DNA from: Oscarella lobularis
Lineage: Eukaryota; Porifera; Homoscleromorpha; Homosclerophorida; Oscarellidae
Direction: 5' to 3'
Assembly: GCF_947507565.1 (NCBI RefSeq)
Contig: NC_089190.1
Coordinates: 930,001-994,000 of the forward strand
DNA length: 64,000 bases
Shown: positions 10,301 to 20,489 of the stretch, in pieces
How positions within the stretch are numbered: the first letter of the stretch is position 1
How the letters are laid out: every line of letters starts with the position of its first letter
The notes under the pieces: generated by a model
What the model was told of the DNA's origin: nothing
What the model saw: the letters and a program-made list of their open reading frames with translations, nothing else
Databases searched by the model: none
Program-made: the position numbers and the translations under genes

Positions 10301-13300
10301 ATGCAGTCAGAATAGCTACAGTATAATGCACTTGTGCTCACTACGACAACAGCTGTAGTTTGGTGGTGGCTCATCGCTTTTACATGTAGGACCTACATTT
10401 CTCCAATTAGTCTCAAGCTGTAGCCCGGCAGCCTAAATATAATCTAAAAAACCAAACAATACTATTGAGACAAATTTTCTTACTTTGTAGAAGCCCGAGG
10501 CTGAAACGAATTTGCATTCTCTGAATGCGACTGAGATACAAACACTTTTATAGCAATCTGACTCCGGACAGCGATGCCGAACCGAACTAACGGAACGCTT
10601 GCGTTTGCATCCATACTGAGGACAGTAGCAAATTATGCGGTAACTACAATCAAAAGATTCGCGAGGCAAATTAATCAAAGACGAGCCAAAGAGAGCCGCT
10701 TCTGCTTGAACCTAAACGACGCTAGTTTAATTCAATATGACATAATTTAAAATAGATATTCTTTGCACTTGTTGTGCTGTGAGTTGGGTTTTAGCCTGCT
10801 GAAGGTAGACGCTTTGGTCGACGGACACAAGACCGACGTAAGACCCACGAGCAGCTTCAATTTGCAGACTCGCGTTCTCCCCAGGCTTGACTTGATTCCG
10901 GTTGAATTTCAATGACAGCTACAAGCAGACAATTCATTATAAAAGAGACAATATCTGGAACGAACTTGATGCCGGGAATTCGCCGTGACAGGTAAGTTGA
11001 GATTTACAGCTGACAATGTTTTCTGACCAACGACAATTGTCACTTGAGGAATCATCGTCGACGTCACTCGATATCGAAACGAGCAATGATATTTAAATGG
11101 CCGTGCCAGTCCTTTGGTATCACATATCTCATCCGATACGTTAGTGGCATTGATGTCAATAGAATTTGGTAAGCATGACAACGTATTTAGAACGGTTCCT
11201 TTGCTAAGAACCTATAAACAATTTTGCTTATACCAGTTTACGTGTTTTGTGAGCTTACAATAGCGCTGCCTTTGCCCGAGTGAGTAAAATACGCATCGAA
11301 CACGTGTACTTCGTCTACTGTCAATACATTCATAGAGTTAAAAACTACAGCTCCTCCCGGCGAAAAGATCACGGCGCTCTCGCCGCTACGTGCAAAAACC
11401 CGGCTATAACTCACACCCTCAGCCTGGTAAAAATGCCTTAGAAACGGAAATAATCAGTTCTTTTTAGACCTTACGGTGCACGAAATTGAAAGGGCACTAC
11501 ACGGAGCGCAAAATTCGATAAGAGCTGTGCCATTGTCGTCAGTCGTCAGTTCAGTCGTGTAAATCTGTTCTTTGTCAGGACCACATTTATTTTCTTTCTT
11601 TAGCAGTGCATTACAAGTGAATTTCACTCTTGCCCCACTGTAAGGTTTTCCCGAAACGATGCTCGTTATCACCTGAAAATAAACTCCGGACTTATATAAA
11701 TAATGGCAGGGTGAATTGACCTCACGGTATATCGCGTTTTGCGACAGGGAAAGAAAGCGTCAAAATCCAATTGTACTATCTGAATTTGGTAGGGATTGCT
11801 CCGAATAGGAATTTTCAAAATTCCTTCACAGGCTACTTCGTCTCCCGACGTCGGATCCGTCACGTTCGCTTCAAGGCGAACTGCGCCGGAGCACGTAACA
11901 GAGCTCATACATGGTGTACGAACGCAAACGGTTTTCTCACCATGAATCTAAAGTTGATGTCTGTCAATTAGTTGTATGAAATGCATGCATGCTGTTCACC
12001 ATACCGAATCTAAAACGACTTCCCTTTTTGCGTTCCAACACTGACGACCAGTCTGCGCTATCGTTCCCGGAACAATCGTTGCCGTGGCTGAAACGGTTCC
12101 TTTCACCTTTTGTCCATATGTGTATCTAGATTGGCAAATGGCAATACAGTACATGAAATCGTTTGGTTTGGAGAAGAGTCTCACGTCGCACTGATGGTGT
12201 AGCAAACTTCATGCCTAGAAGGAATACATGACAACTGATCATCTTTGGGGTAAATAGTGCACGAAAATTTAGGCAAAACTACGAAAAACAATGACGAATC
12301 GTATGCAGTCCATATATCTTTAGCCTAACCGTATTCCTTGACTTCGACTGAAAAACATTTCTCTAGCGTTTGAATCACACCCTGATGACTCGTAGAAGCA
12401 TCATTGCTCAAAGAAAAGTAGCCTTCTTACATTGAGCGATGCGCACACGAAGTATTTTCCAAGCACCGGTTCGCTAGAAAGCGGAAAGTTGAATCGCGCA
12501 ACGCCTATAATCATCGCCCAGTCACTTGTCTATGTATAACAAAAGCAATTTACCTGAATGGAGAGTAAGGTTCTTGAGGGATGTCATCAAAGCATTTTTA
12601 GGATTCTAAAAATCCCTCAAGGCTTGTTCTCATACCAGAATTACGTTATCCGGCTTACTCGAACTCGAACCGTCACTTTTCCCTGAGTTGCGGTCAAACG
12701 CGAAGCAGTCAAGACGATGACTCGGCCAAGAACTAAACACAAATGTCGTCGTTGCTCTCCGACAAGATGATCTTACTAGTCTGTCCCGGTTGATAAACAG
12801 GTTTATCCGTCTGAATCATAACTATTCGGTTACTTGATCGAATGCGGAAGCTACTCCTAAAATTTCTCATTGCCCCCTGCTTTGACGTCATTCTGACGTC
12901 AATCCGATGCCTTCCCGGGAGAGTCGAATCCGAAAGCTTAGGAAACAATAACTGCTCGGTCATGCACAAGTTCTTTCTACCTTCGCAAAAAAGGTGGCGG
13001 ACTGGCGTCTGGTCAAATTGCGACTCATAACGCCAATCAGGCTCTGACCCGTTTCTCCGTCTTTGACATTAAGAGTAATGTAAAGTGGAAATGGATTGAT
13101 TCGATTTCCGTCTTTGTCAGTCCTCATTTTCCGAGGGCCTTTCTCTGCGTAAATCGTCACGGCAAACGTCTCTCCAACAAAGACGGCACGCTGGACAACG
13201 ATGCGATATCGATAGGAAAGACCAGCCTCCGCTTCAGATCTTAGAAAAGATCCTCAGTAAAGAATTTGAGGTTTATCGATCTAGCTAGACTTACGACGGA

Positions 13301-13416
13301 CGGGTACCGAAAAACAGTTTGTGTGCCGGTGGGGGATGCATATTAACTTGAGATGCGACAAAAGCGACGAGAAGAGACGGGCCCATAAGTCTTGTCATCA
13401 TGGTAACCCACTTCAT
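7365..13416 (-). CDS. Thioester-containing protein of the A2M/CD109/C3 superfamily
   Basis: Many small exons. The ATG at 13416 opens a signal-peptide exon ([19 protein letters not shown]). MG1 follows with the diagnostic [13 protein letters not shown] (about 12790). Further MG domains come next, then a Cys-rich bait-like segment (10430-10690) carrying KRKR at 10595-10606. After it come FPETWIW and [10 protein letters not shown] (about 10010-10180), PYSVIRGE (about 9900), and the intact thioester PYGCGEQNM at 9211-9237. The alpha-helical TED follows ([22 protein letters not shown] about 8160), then the receptor-binding domain with [12 protein letters not shown] and the last exon ending at 7365 ([11 protein letters not shown]). 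There is no C345C tail, which argues for A2M/TEP rather than C3. Family role: secreted protein that covalently traps proteases or opsonises surfaces. The promoter and first exon recur as a broken copy at 28292..28695. Confidence 0.88.
10430..10690 (-). other. Cys-rich bait-like region of the thioester protein with a furin-type site
   Basis: One exon encodes a segment with four cysteines, then [10 protein letters not shown], then four more cysteines (HRC, SDC, SVC, REC). It ends at FYK before a GTAAGA donor. The next exon adds TC and SCC. KRKR is a good proprotein-convertase site in the place where A2M proteins carry a bait region and C3 carries its alpha/beta cut. The cysteine spacing does not match the anaphylatoxin pattern. 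Confidence 0.55.
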
Positions 13417-13655
13417 TATTGCTCCGACGTCCACGGCACGGACGAGCAACTGTGCCCCTCGATCATGTGACCGTTCTAATTTCGAAGATGCCTGTACGGA
13501 CCAGATTGAGCAGACGGGCGGAAGCATTTAGAACAGTGCTTCTTGGATAGAAGAAGGGCTATTCCTTTCTATTCCCACGCCCATCTTGCCTTAACCCCCG
13601 TCGATATTCTGCCAACCAACAAGTCGTGCGTCTCGATCAGGCATCACCGTCGTTC
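13255..13655. repeat. Thioester-gene exon 1 and promoter; source copy of a 400-bp duplication
   Basis: From CAGTAAAGAATTTGAGG to TCAGGCATCACCGTC this block is about 90 percent identical to 28292..28695. It covers the first intron start, the signal-peptide exon and about 240 bp of upstream sequence. Because this copy is joined to the complete gene it is the functional one. The upstream part should hold the promoter. Confidence 0.75.
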
Positions 13656-13689
13656 CAGAGTTTTGGTGCGGGCTCTTTTATATCCCTAA

Positions 13690-13803
13690 TGTGCTATTGT
13701 GATACCAAGTGACTGTATTTGTGTATGTAGCGTGTATATATGCGTGCAGTATGTGACGTCATGCATAGCGTGCTGTCCTTAGACTATAGAGTCTTACACC
13801 ACA
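13690..13803 (-). repeat. 3' LTR of the gypsy element
   Basis: 114 bp, TGTGCTATTG to TTACACCACA in plus-strand reading, base-for-base identical to the right LTR. The length is very short for gypsy LTRs. It contains a CRE-like TGACGTCA palindrome. Confidence 0.93.
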
Positions 13804-13816
13804 TCCTTCTTTCCCA
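13804..13816 (-). other. Polypurine tract of the gypsy element
   Basis: On the minus strand the bases just before the left LTR read GGGAAAGAAGGA followed directly by the LTR. This is the expected plus-strand primer site. Confidence 0.7.
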
Positions 13817-13836
13817 GAACACAACAACTGGAACAA

Positions 13837-16800
13837 CTACTGGAAACGAGCTGGGAGAACAATGCGGCGTCCGCTGCGAGAAGTGGTTGCTGCAGGCGGA
13901 TTTGGAGTAGCTTCCGGCGATGATGGCGGTTCGTCTTCTTCATCAAAGACGTCGTCGGGGGCAGCATTCATCGTGACGAGGTAGCGACGATTTCGTCGAA
14001 ACTCTCCACTTCTCGAGGCCACCACGTATGACCTGGGCGCGTCGTGTAGCTTGATAACGCGGCCATATTCTTCACGGTCTTTAATCCACACCGTGTCTCC
14101 CTCTCTCAGGGAAGGAAGCTCTTTTGCACGGTGGCGGTCATCGTGGATCTCCTTCGACCGAGCGCGTGCTTGCTGGTCGAACTGGCGGATCTGGTCGATC
14201 GGCGGCGTAGCCGGAACCAGAGAAGACTCCGATAGAGGAATAGTTGTCCTGATGCGTCGTCCCATTAAAATTTCTGCAGGCGAGAGGCCGTTAGCGAGAG
14301 GAGACGAGCGGTAGACCATCAGGGCGAGATTGGGGTCAGATGACTTGGAAAGGAGGCTTTTGACGGTTTTGACCATCCTTTCCGCTTCCCCATTGCTCTG
14401 TGGGTGATTGGGGCTGCTCGTGATATGAGCGAAACCGTATTCTTTAGCAAAGGCAGAAAATTGCGTTGAACTGTATTGCGGTCCGTTGTCGGAACGCAGG
14501 ATCTTTGGGATTCCATGCCGAGCGAAGATGGATTTGAGGCGAGAGATGACTGTCGAGGACGACGTTTCCGGCAGTTGAGCGATTTCCGGAAAACGTGAAA
14601 GATAGTCCACGACGAGGAGATAATGTGCTCCGTTCCATTCGAATAGATCGCTACCCAAAACCTCCCATGGAAGATTGGGGGCGCCGGACGGAAGAAGCGG
14701 CTCGGGCGCAACCGGACGTAGAGGGCGGCAGACAGAACACTCGTTGACGAGCGAGGCGAGCTGAGTGCTGAGACCCGGCCACCAAACTGAAGTTGCCGCG
14801 CGAGCTCGACATTTGACGATGCCTTGATGTCCGGCGTGAAGCCGTGCGAGCGTGTCCTGGCGTAAAGCTCGAGGAATATAGAGACGTTGGCCTCGAAGTA
14901 AGAGACCGTCGGAAACAGTGAGTTCCGCAGCGACAGAGTGGCATATTTTCTGGTCGCCTTTGAGTGTGCGAGGGGCGGGCCATCCTTTAGAGCAGAATGT
15001 CATGATTGCTTGACACTCTTCGTCAGCAGCCTGGGCGTCGCGTAATTCTTTGAGGCGAACGTCCGATATTGGAAGCGAAGCAAGAACGTCCACTTGGTAC
15101 AGATCAGCCTCGATTTCTAGCGAAGCAAGCGAATCGTCAGCTTCCGCCGATGACTCCGGAAGAGGAGCACGCGAAAGCGTGTCGGGCGTGAACATTTCTG
15201 CACCAGGACAGTGTGAAATAGTAAAGCTGAATCGGCGTAAACGAAGTCGAAATCGTTGGACGCGAGGCGGTAAGTCTTCGAGACGTTTAACCGGGCTGAG
15301 TAGCGAGACGAGCGGTTTATGATCCGTAACCGCGTGAAAGTCCATTCCCAGCAGATAATCGCTGAAACGGTCGCATGCCCAGCAGAGAGCGTATGCCTCC
15401 TTTTCTATCTGAGCATAGCGTTGTTGCGTCGGAGTAAGCGACTTTGAGACGTAAGAAACAGGGCGGAATGAATCGTCGTCTTGTTTCTGTAGCAGGACAG
15501 CGCCGAGACCGAATGATGAGGCATCTGCGGTCACGACTGTCTGACGGTGTGGCGAATAGTGAGCGAGTAGATCCGTAGAAGTGAGATCCGATTTTAGCTT
15601 TTTGAAAGCGTCGGCCTGACGTTTGTCCCATTTCCACGGAGTGCCTTTAGCGAGGAGCGAGCGAAGCGGCTCCGTTGTGTTTGAGAGATGCGGAATGAAT
15701 TTCCCAAACTGGTTCACCATGCCAAGAAACGAACGAAGCTCAGGAAGATTGCGCGGCGGAGCCATTTCCGTGACTGCTTTGACCTTGTCGGGATCGGGAC
15801 GGACACCCGAGCGATCGATGATTTGTCCGAGGTACTTCAAGGACGAAACGGAGAAGACACACTTATCGTAATTTAGTGTGATGCCGATGTCCTGAAGACG
15901 CGTAAGGACTGCGCGAAGACGAGTGTCGTGTTCCTCCTGAGTTGATCCGTAAATCAGAATATCGTCCATGAGGCATAACGTTCCAGCCAACCCAGCAAGA
16001 CATTCTGACATCTTTTTCTGAAAATATTCTGGGGCCGATGAAATGCCAAACGGAAGGCGGTGATAACGGTAGCGACCAAAGGGCGTCATGAACGTTGTGA
16101 GCAGAGACGATTCGGCAGCCAAGATAATTTGCCAAAACCCACTGTTTGCGTCGAGTTTGCTGAAAACAGCGGCATTCTCGGCGATCTGAGCGAGGATGTG
16201 ATCCACCGCGGGCAGCATGTGGCGTTCCCGTTTCACACTAGCATTGAGCTGAACGAAATCCGCGCAAATTCGCACCTTTGAGCGGGATTTTGGAACCACT
16301 ACCATTCCTGCACACCATTCGGTAGGCTGATCGACTTTAGAGACAACCCCAAGTCGTTCCATACGCTCCAGCTCTTCTTTAACCGCTGGGAGACGAGGGA
16401 CTGCAACGCGACGAGGGGCAGCAATCGAGAATGGGCGGGCGTTATCTTTGAGTTGGATTGTGTACTGGCCAGGAAACTTGCCTAGTCCAGTAAAAAGCTT
16501 GGGAAAGGCGAGGCGAACTTGCTGAGTCGAATCAAGCGTGTCGATCCGTTGAATCAGCTGCAGAGACGTGCTCGCGTTGCGAGAAAGAAGTGGCGTGTGC
16601 AAGTCCTTGATCACGTAGATGTTTTCCTCCGGAAGTGAGGGACATCCCTCTATACGGGACAGCGAGGACCGAAACATGCCTATGATAGAGAGATTTGCAC
16701 CCGAAGCGGTTCGAAGTTTCGTCGTTGGCTGCGTGAGAGGAGTGCGAAATGCCATTCGATAAAGAGATTCCGGAATGGCGGTGGCGTCGGCGCCAGAATC

Positions 16801-17784
16801 GATCTTGAAGACGACCGGAACTACGCCCACGCGCAGAGGCACTAACCACGGTCGATCCGGGGAATTTTCGGTGACGTCAAGATGTAGGGCACCGAGAAAC
16901 ACAGCCGCGTCGTCCGATTCGGCGACTTCGTTGAGCGCACGCGATTTAGGATCGTCGCGTCGCACGGGCGCGCTACGACAGACGCGGGCGTAGTGTCCGT
17001 GTTTTCGACAGATTCCGCATTCTGCGTTCGCGGCGGGGCAATTGGCGCGAGGATGCGTCGCGTTGGCTCCGCACCAACCACAGGACTTCGTCGACGCGGC
17101 GCGAGACGATTTCGATTTGTCGCTAGGCGCGACGGGCGTCGTTTTCGGCGGCTTCGATTGACGGGGGCGTGACGTTCCCACGCGTGAAGACGGCGTGGCG
17201 CGTGAAGTAGCCACCGCGTCGAGAGCAGCTGCAGCTGGCGGGATCGACGCTTGAGCGCGGACGACGGGCTGATGTCCGTGGATGTCTTCATTTTGGCGGA
17301 CTTGGGTGATGACCCTTTCGAGGGTGAGGTCCGCTTGAAGTTGGAGTTTTCGCGAGAGCTCGTGGTCGCGAATTCCCACGACAATTCGGTCGCGGATGAG
17401 GTCTTCGCGTAAGTCGTCGTACGCGCAGTGCTCGGCGAGCGTGAAAAGAGCCGTGATGAAGGCCTCCGCTTTTTCGCCTTCGCGCTGGACTCGCTGATTG
17501 AAGACCGCTCGTTCATAGATGACGTTCCGCTGCCGGACGAAGTGATTCTGGAACTTCTGTTTCACAGTGTCGTACTTGTCGGCGTTCGCTGCTGTCAGAT
17601 TGAACGATTTGAATATCTCCTCCGCCTTTCTGCCGAGATGAAAGAGGAGCGTGTTGACTTGGACCTTTTCCCCCTTTTTATCGAGGCCCGAGGCGATTCG
17701 GAACCGTTCGAAATGGTCGATCCATAGGGGCCATTCTTTTGCGCCGTTGCGCATGTCGAAACGTTCGGGGTGAAGAGATTGCAT
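13837..17784 (-). CDS. Gypsy gag-pol polyprotein (1315 residues, single frame)
   Basis: Starts at ATG 17784, 27 bases from the LTR, and stays open to 13837. In order: Gag capsid-like region (HFERFRIASGL); nucleocapsid with CGICRKHGHYARVC (about residue 265); aspartic protease with DSGA (about 328); reverse transcriptase with FSKLDANSGFWQI and LMDD instead of the usual YMDD/YVDD (about 605); RNase H (TADASSFGLGAVL, about 755); integrase with an HHCC-type finger (HAGHQGI...C..C), DLF, SDNGPQY and the catalytic Glu in NGEAERM (about 1050-1135). All catalytic acidic residues appear present, so it may be mobile. There is no frameshift between gag and pol and no env frame. The C-terminus is Pro/Ser-rich. 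Confidence 0.95.
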   Translation of the reverse strand: MQSLHPERFDMRNGAKEWPLWIDHFERFRIASGLDKKGEKVQVNTLLFHLGRKAEEIFKSFNLTAANADKYDTVKQKFQNHFVRQRNVIYERAVFNQRVQREGEKAEAFITALFTLAEHCAYDDLREDLIRDRIVVGIRDHELSRKLQLQADLTLERVITQVRQNEDIHGHQPVVRAQASIPPAAAALDAVATSRATPSSRVGTSRPRQSKPPKTTPVAPSDKSKSSRAASTKSCGWCGANATHPRANCPAANAECGICRKHGHYARVCRSAPVRRDDPKSRALNEVAESDDAAVFLGALHLDVTENSPDRPWLVPLRVGVVPVVFKIDSGADATAIPESLYRMAFRTPLTQPTTKLRTASGANLSIIGMFRSSLSRIEGCPSLPEENIYVIKDLHTPLLSRNASTSLQLIQRIDTLDSTQQVRLAFPKLFTGLGKFPGQYTIQLKDNARPFSIAAPRRVAVPRLPAVKEELERMERLGVVSKVDQPTEWCAGMVVVPKSRSKVRICADFVQLNASVKRERHMLPAVDHILAQIAENAAVFSKLDANSGFWQIILAAESSLLTTFMTPFGRYRYHRLPFGISSAPEYFQKKMSECLAGLAGTLCLMDDILIYGSTQEEHDTRLRAVLTRLQDIGITLNYDKCVFSVSSLKYLGQIIDRSGVRPDPDKVKAVTEMAPPRNLPELRSFLGMVNQFGKFIPHLSNTTEPLRSLLAKGTPWKWDKRQADAFKKLKSDLTSTDLLAHYSPHRQTVVTADASSFGLGAVLLQKQDDDSFRPVSYVSKSLTPTQQRYAQIEKEAYALCWACDRFSDYLLGMDFHAVTDHKPLVSLLSPVKRLEDLPPRVQRFRLRLRRFSFTISHCPGAEMFTPDTLSRAPLPESSAEADDSLASLEIEADLYQVDVLASLPISDVRLKELRDAQAADEECQAIMTFCSKGWPAPRTLKGDQKICHSVAAELTVSDGLLLRGQRLYIPRALRQDTLARLHAGHQGIVKCRARAATSVWWPGLSTQLASLVNECSVCRPLRPVAPEPLLPSGAPNLPWEVLGSDLFEWNGAHYLLVVDYLSRFPEIAQLPETSSSTVISRLKSIFARHGIPKILRSDNGPQYSSTQFSAFAKEYGFAHITSSPNHPQSNGEAERMVKTVKSLLSKSSDPNLALMVYRSSPLANGLSPAEILMGRRIRTTIPLSESSLVPATPPIDQIRQFDQQARARSKEIHDDRHRAKELPSLREGDTVWIKDREEYGRVIKLHDAPRSYVVASRSGEFRRNRRYLVTMNAAPDDVFDEEDEPPSSPEATPNPPAATTSRSGRRIVLPARFQ

Positions 17785-17786
17785 TA

Positions 17787-17810
17787 CGATCGAATCCTAG
17801 ACTGTCACCA
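17787..17810 (-). other. tRNA primer-binding site of the gypsy element
   Basis: The plus strand reads ATCGAATCCTAGACTGTCACCA and then immediately the LTR. This looks like a tRNA 3' end: T-loop (TCGAATC), acceptor strand and CCA. The minus strand therefore begins TGG right after the 5' LTR, as expected for a PBS. The specific tRNA is not identified. Confidence 0.65.
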
Positions 17811-17924
17811 TGTGCTATTGTGATACCAAGTGACTGTATTTGTGTATGTAGCGTGTATATATGCGTGCAGTATGTGACGTCATGCATAGCGTGCTGTCCT
17901 TAGACTATAGAGTCTTACACCACA
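17811..17924 (-). repeat. 5' LTR of the gypsy element
   Basis: Identical to 13690..13803. Transcription of the element would start here and run leftwards. Confidence 0.93.
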
Positions 17925-18257
17925 CCTAACGTCATGATCCCACCAGTCCACTCGAACTGCTCCAGGGACCCTGGAACGGAACGGCCTAAAGCTAGCCGGG
18001 GTAGGCCTGCCCGCCAGCCGTCATACGGGAGAGAGGGAAGAGCCTGGGGACGAGGCTAGCGGAGAAGAGTCTAGACTCGTTCACCCACAGTGTAGGCGTA
18101 GATACAGTACTGTACAGTAGAAGAAATTCTTCCCTAAACTGGAATGCGCACTGCGCAGGCTGCTGCGGACTGCTGCGCACTGCGCACTCTTCAAAGCGCT
18201 CAAAAACTATGGGCGCTTATCAAGTGATTAAATGTGCCCATTCATGTAAGGATAAGT

Positions 18258-19608
18258 CTACAGTGGTACATTTGCCAAAAACCGCTGAAACATGGCGAGG
18301 GACTCCATTGGTTTATAAAGCGGCACCTGATGACCGGCGCCTCGTAGAGTGGCAAAAGTAAATCCATTTGCCTTGTACTCGGTAACATATCCCACTGGCC
18401 GACCATTGACATCCCACGGCCTCCAACCGACGCCAAAATCGTAGCCTAATCCGCTTGTCCACTCCTCAGACCCGGTGTACGGCACGCACGCATCAACGTC
18501 ACCACTGTAGATCAGCACCCGGTACTTAGCAATAAGATCGGGATAAACACCAAGCAGCGAATCCACATTGCCCGTGTAGTTGAGTTTGGCACAAAATTTC
18601 CAGTCGCCCAACTCCGCTGCGCTCTCCACGTGAATAGCAGCGCGCACGTCAGGTTGGTTCATATATTTGAGCAAACCGCCGGGCGCACCACACTCAGTAA
18701 ATCCGAGGTCGCGTAGCCGTCGCACGTGCTCCGTGGCCGCCGTCCAAAATATGTCGCTGTCGCTCTGAATGCATGGCGCGTAAATATCGTACACGTTGAT
18801 GAAATTGGTTTTAACATCCACCGTCTCGAGCATCTCCTTACAGTAAACGCCGACTTCGTTCAACTTCAATCCGCACCGGTCTTGCAATTCGGAGAATATT
18901 CCCTCGCTGATGAGCCCGTGGCCGTAGACAAACTTTACCTTAATGGGAACTGATTGCTCGGCCTCGCCGCAGCCGCCAACTTTGTTTCCCACGCAGCCGT
19001 TTCCGACGAGGAGTCCCTTGAGATTGATGTTGCTCTCGCTCGTCCGGATAACCTCGGCTAGTGTCGGAATGTAGATTCCGGCGTAAGACTCGCCACTGAT
19101 ATAGAAGTCGTTCGTTGCGTACTCAGGATAAGCGGCGAAGAAATTGACGAGGAATCGGAAGTTGTCCTCTGCCGTCATTGTGTCGTTTGTAATGTAGTCG
19201 GCTTTGTTTGTTGAGAACGAGAAGCCCACGCCTGCTGGTGACTCGAGGAAGATCAAGGTCGCGTTTTGGTTCCATGTATACGGATTAGCTAACAGTTGGA
19301 CATCGCTCGTGCTTGTGTTCATTAGGATGGGGCCCATCTCCAAAAAGTAGCCGGCCATTGAGCTGCATCCAGGGCCACCAGTGAGCCAAAGTACTACCGG
19401 ATCGGTTGCCGGATTGCTCATGCTCTCCGACACCCAGTAGTGAAGAAAGCGGTAGTGCTTGGTGGCTGCGTCAACGGGCAGAGTATTGACGACTGGGCAG
19501 GGGTTGATCCCAGCCGGGCAGCGATTTCACTTCGTGTTCGGCAATGGCGCCGAATGTGAGATGGAATAGCGTTGCCATTGCTGCAAGGGTGCGAAGCAAA
19601 CAATGCAT
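18258..19608 (-). pseudogene. S10 serine carboxypeptidase, frameshifted copy
   Basis: ATG at 19608 opens a signal peptide like that of the intact copy. Relative to 50264-50287, eight bases are missing at about 19482. The frame therefore shifts and ends at TGA 19471-19473 after 45 codons. The remaining body (to 18258) is open and keeps GESYAG, SGDVDACVP and RGAGHQVP, that is all three catalytic residues. Its first internal ATG is at 19422, past the signal peptide and the mature N-terminus. Only about eight residues differ from the intact copy over 390, so the break is recent. A cytosolic product from the internal ATG cannot be excluded, but a secreted enzyme is lost. Confidence 0.85.
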
Positions 19609-20231
19609 GCTTTCTCCTGGACATAGGATGTCACGTGATGAACAATCGCGTGACCCTGTATGTTGTTGACGTCACGGCCCGGGTAATAATAGGTCAATCG
19701 AGCTGTCATCTATTTCCTTGGAAATTGCAATGAATGATAGCCCCAAGCTGTTATCTCCCCTTGAAGGGTGGCAGCCACGCGGTCAGTTCGTTATGAGTGG
19801 TTGTTCAGGAAGAAAACGTGCTTGGTCGCTTGAGCTATTGGTGGTCACTTCAGTGCCGCTCTCAGTCTGTCGTTTTGTCATAGAAGTGTGAAGCCTTCAC
19901 ACCTTTTTTACGTCTTCGACTTCCACGTTAGGCTCCCCGTGCACGGATCGCGCAATCAGGCCTGAATGGACCATGACTTTCCGTCGTAGTCTAGAAGTTG
20001 TAGAGTACTAAGACAAAAGAGGTCATAGGAAGAAAATCGTCATAGATGGTAAACACTATATTTTAGACAAGGGAGGACCCTACTACAAATACGAACGCAA
20101 ACTGCCACACTATATGTACCGTGCGGACAGATGTAAAGGTGTTATACATAACTGACAGACGAGACGCTCGGACAATAATCAGAGACTAAATGGGACTCTG
20201 GATCCATCTATAGGAATTATGGGTTCTTACG

Positions 20232-20480
20232 CTAACAACAGCCGTTTCTCAGAAGCGCAAGCGCAATAAGACAAGCCGCAATGAGGACGACGTTGAGTTC
20301 CGCACTTCCTATACACAGACGCGTACTCAACCAATGTTAGTCTATATCAACTCACGTGTTACCTTCACCATTAGCATGAATTTTTACCACAGCTGTAGCC
20401 GTCCGAATAGGCGATCCGCCAAAACGGTGAAACTGTAGCTTGAACGTGACGAAAAATCTAACCAAGTCGTGATCACTCCC
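20232..20480 (-). pseudogene. Truncated 3' end of the C1q-Ig-cadherin gene
   Basis: Corresponds to 51066-51330: the last exon with the hydrophobic tail and its TAG, the 54-nt last intron, and the end of the last cadherin repeat. Here the repeat carries small deletions (CCGCCAAAACGG against CCATCAGTCGCAACAACGG) and has no upstream gene. It is a passive passenger of the segmental duplication. Confidence 0.8.
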
Positions 20481-20489
20481 GATCCGGGA

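Larger units (their letters stand above)
13690..17924 (-). mobile_element. Intact Ty3/gypsy LTR retrotransposon
   Basis: A 4.2-kb element flanked by two identical 114-bp LTRs (TGTG...CACA). A 5-bp target-site duplication, CCTAA, lies at 13685-13689 and 17925-17929. It reads leftwards: primer site next to the right LTR, one uninterrupted gag-pol frame, then a purine tract at the left LTR. Identical LTRs and an open frame mean a recent insertion. It landed upstream of the thioester gene, inside a sequence whose unoccupied counterpart is at about 48126-48160. Confidence 0.95.

Noticed and set aside
10430-10690. Anaphylatoxin domain in the thioester protein, which would make it C3
   Set aside because: Cysteine spacing does not fit the CC...C...C...CC pattern, and the protein ends after the receptor-binding domain without C345C.
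14051-17727. Many open frames in other phases of the gypsy region
   Set aside because: All are overlaps of the single gag-pol frame and carry no motifs.
18996-19433. Treating the copy A carboxypeptidase as a normal gene
   Set aside because: The signal-peptide frame is cut by an 8-base deletion and a TGA at 19471; the open body lacks a suitable start.
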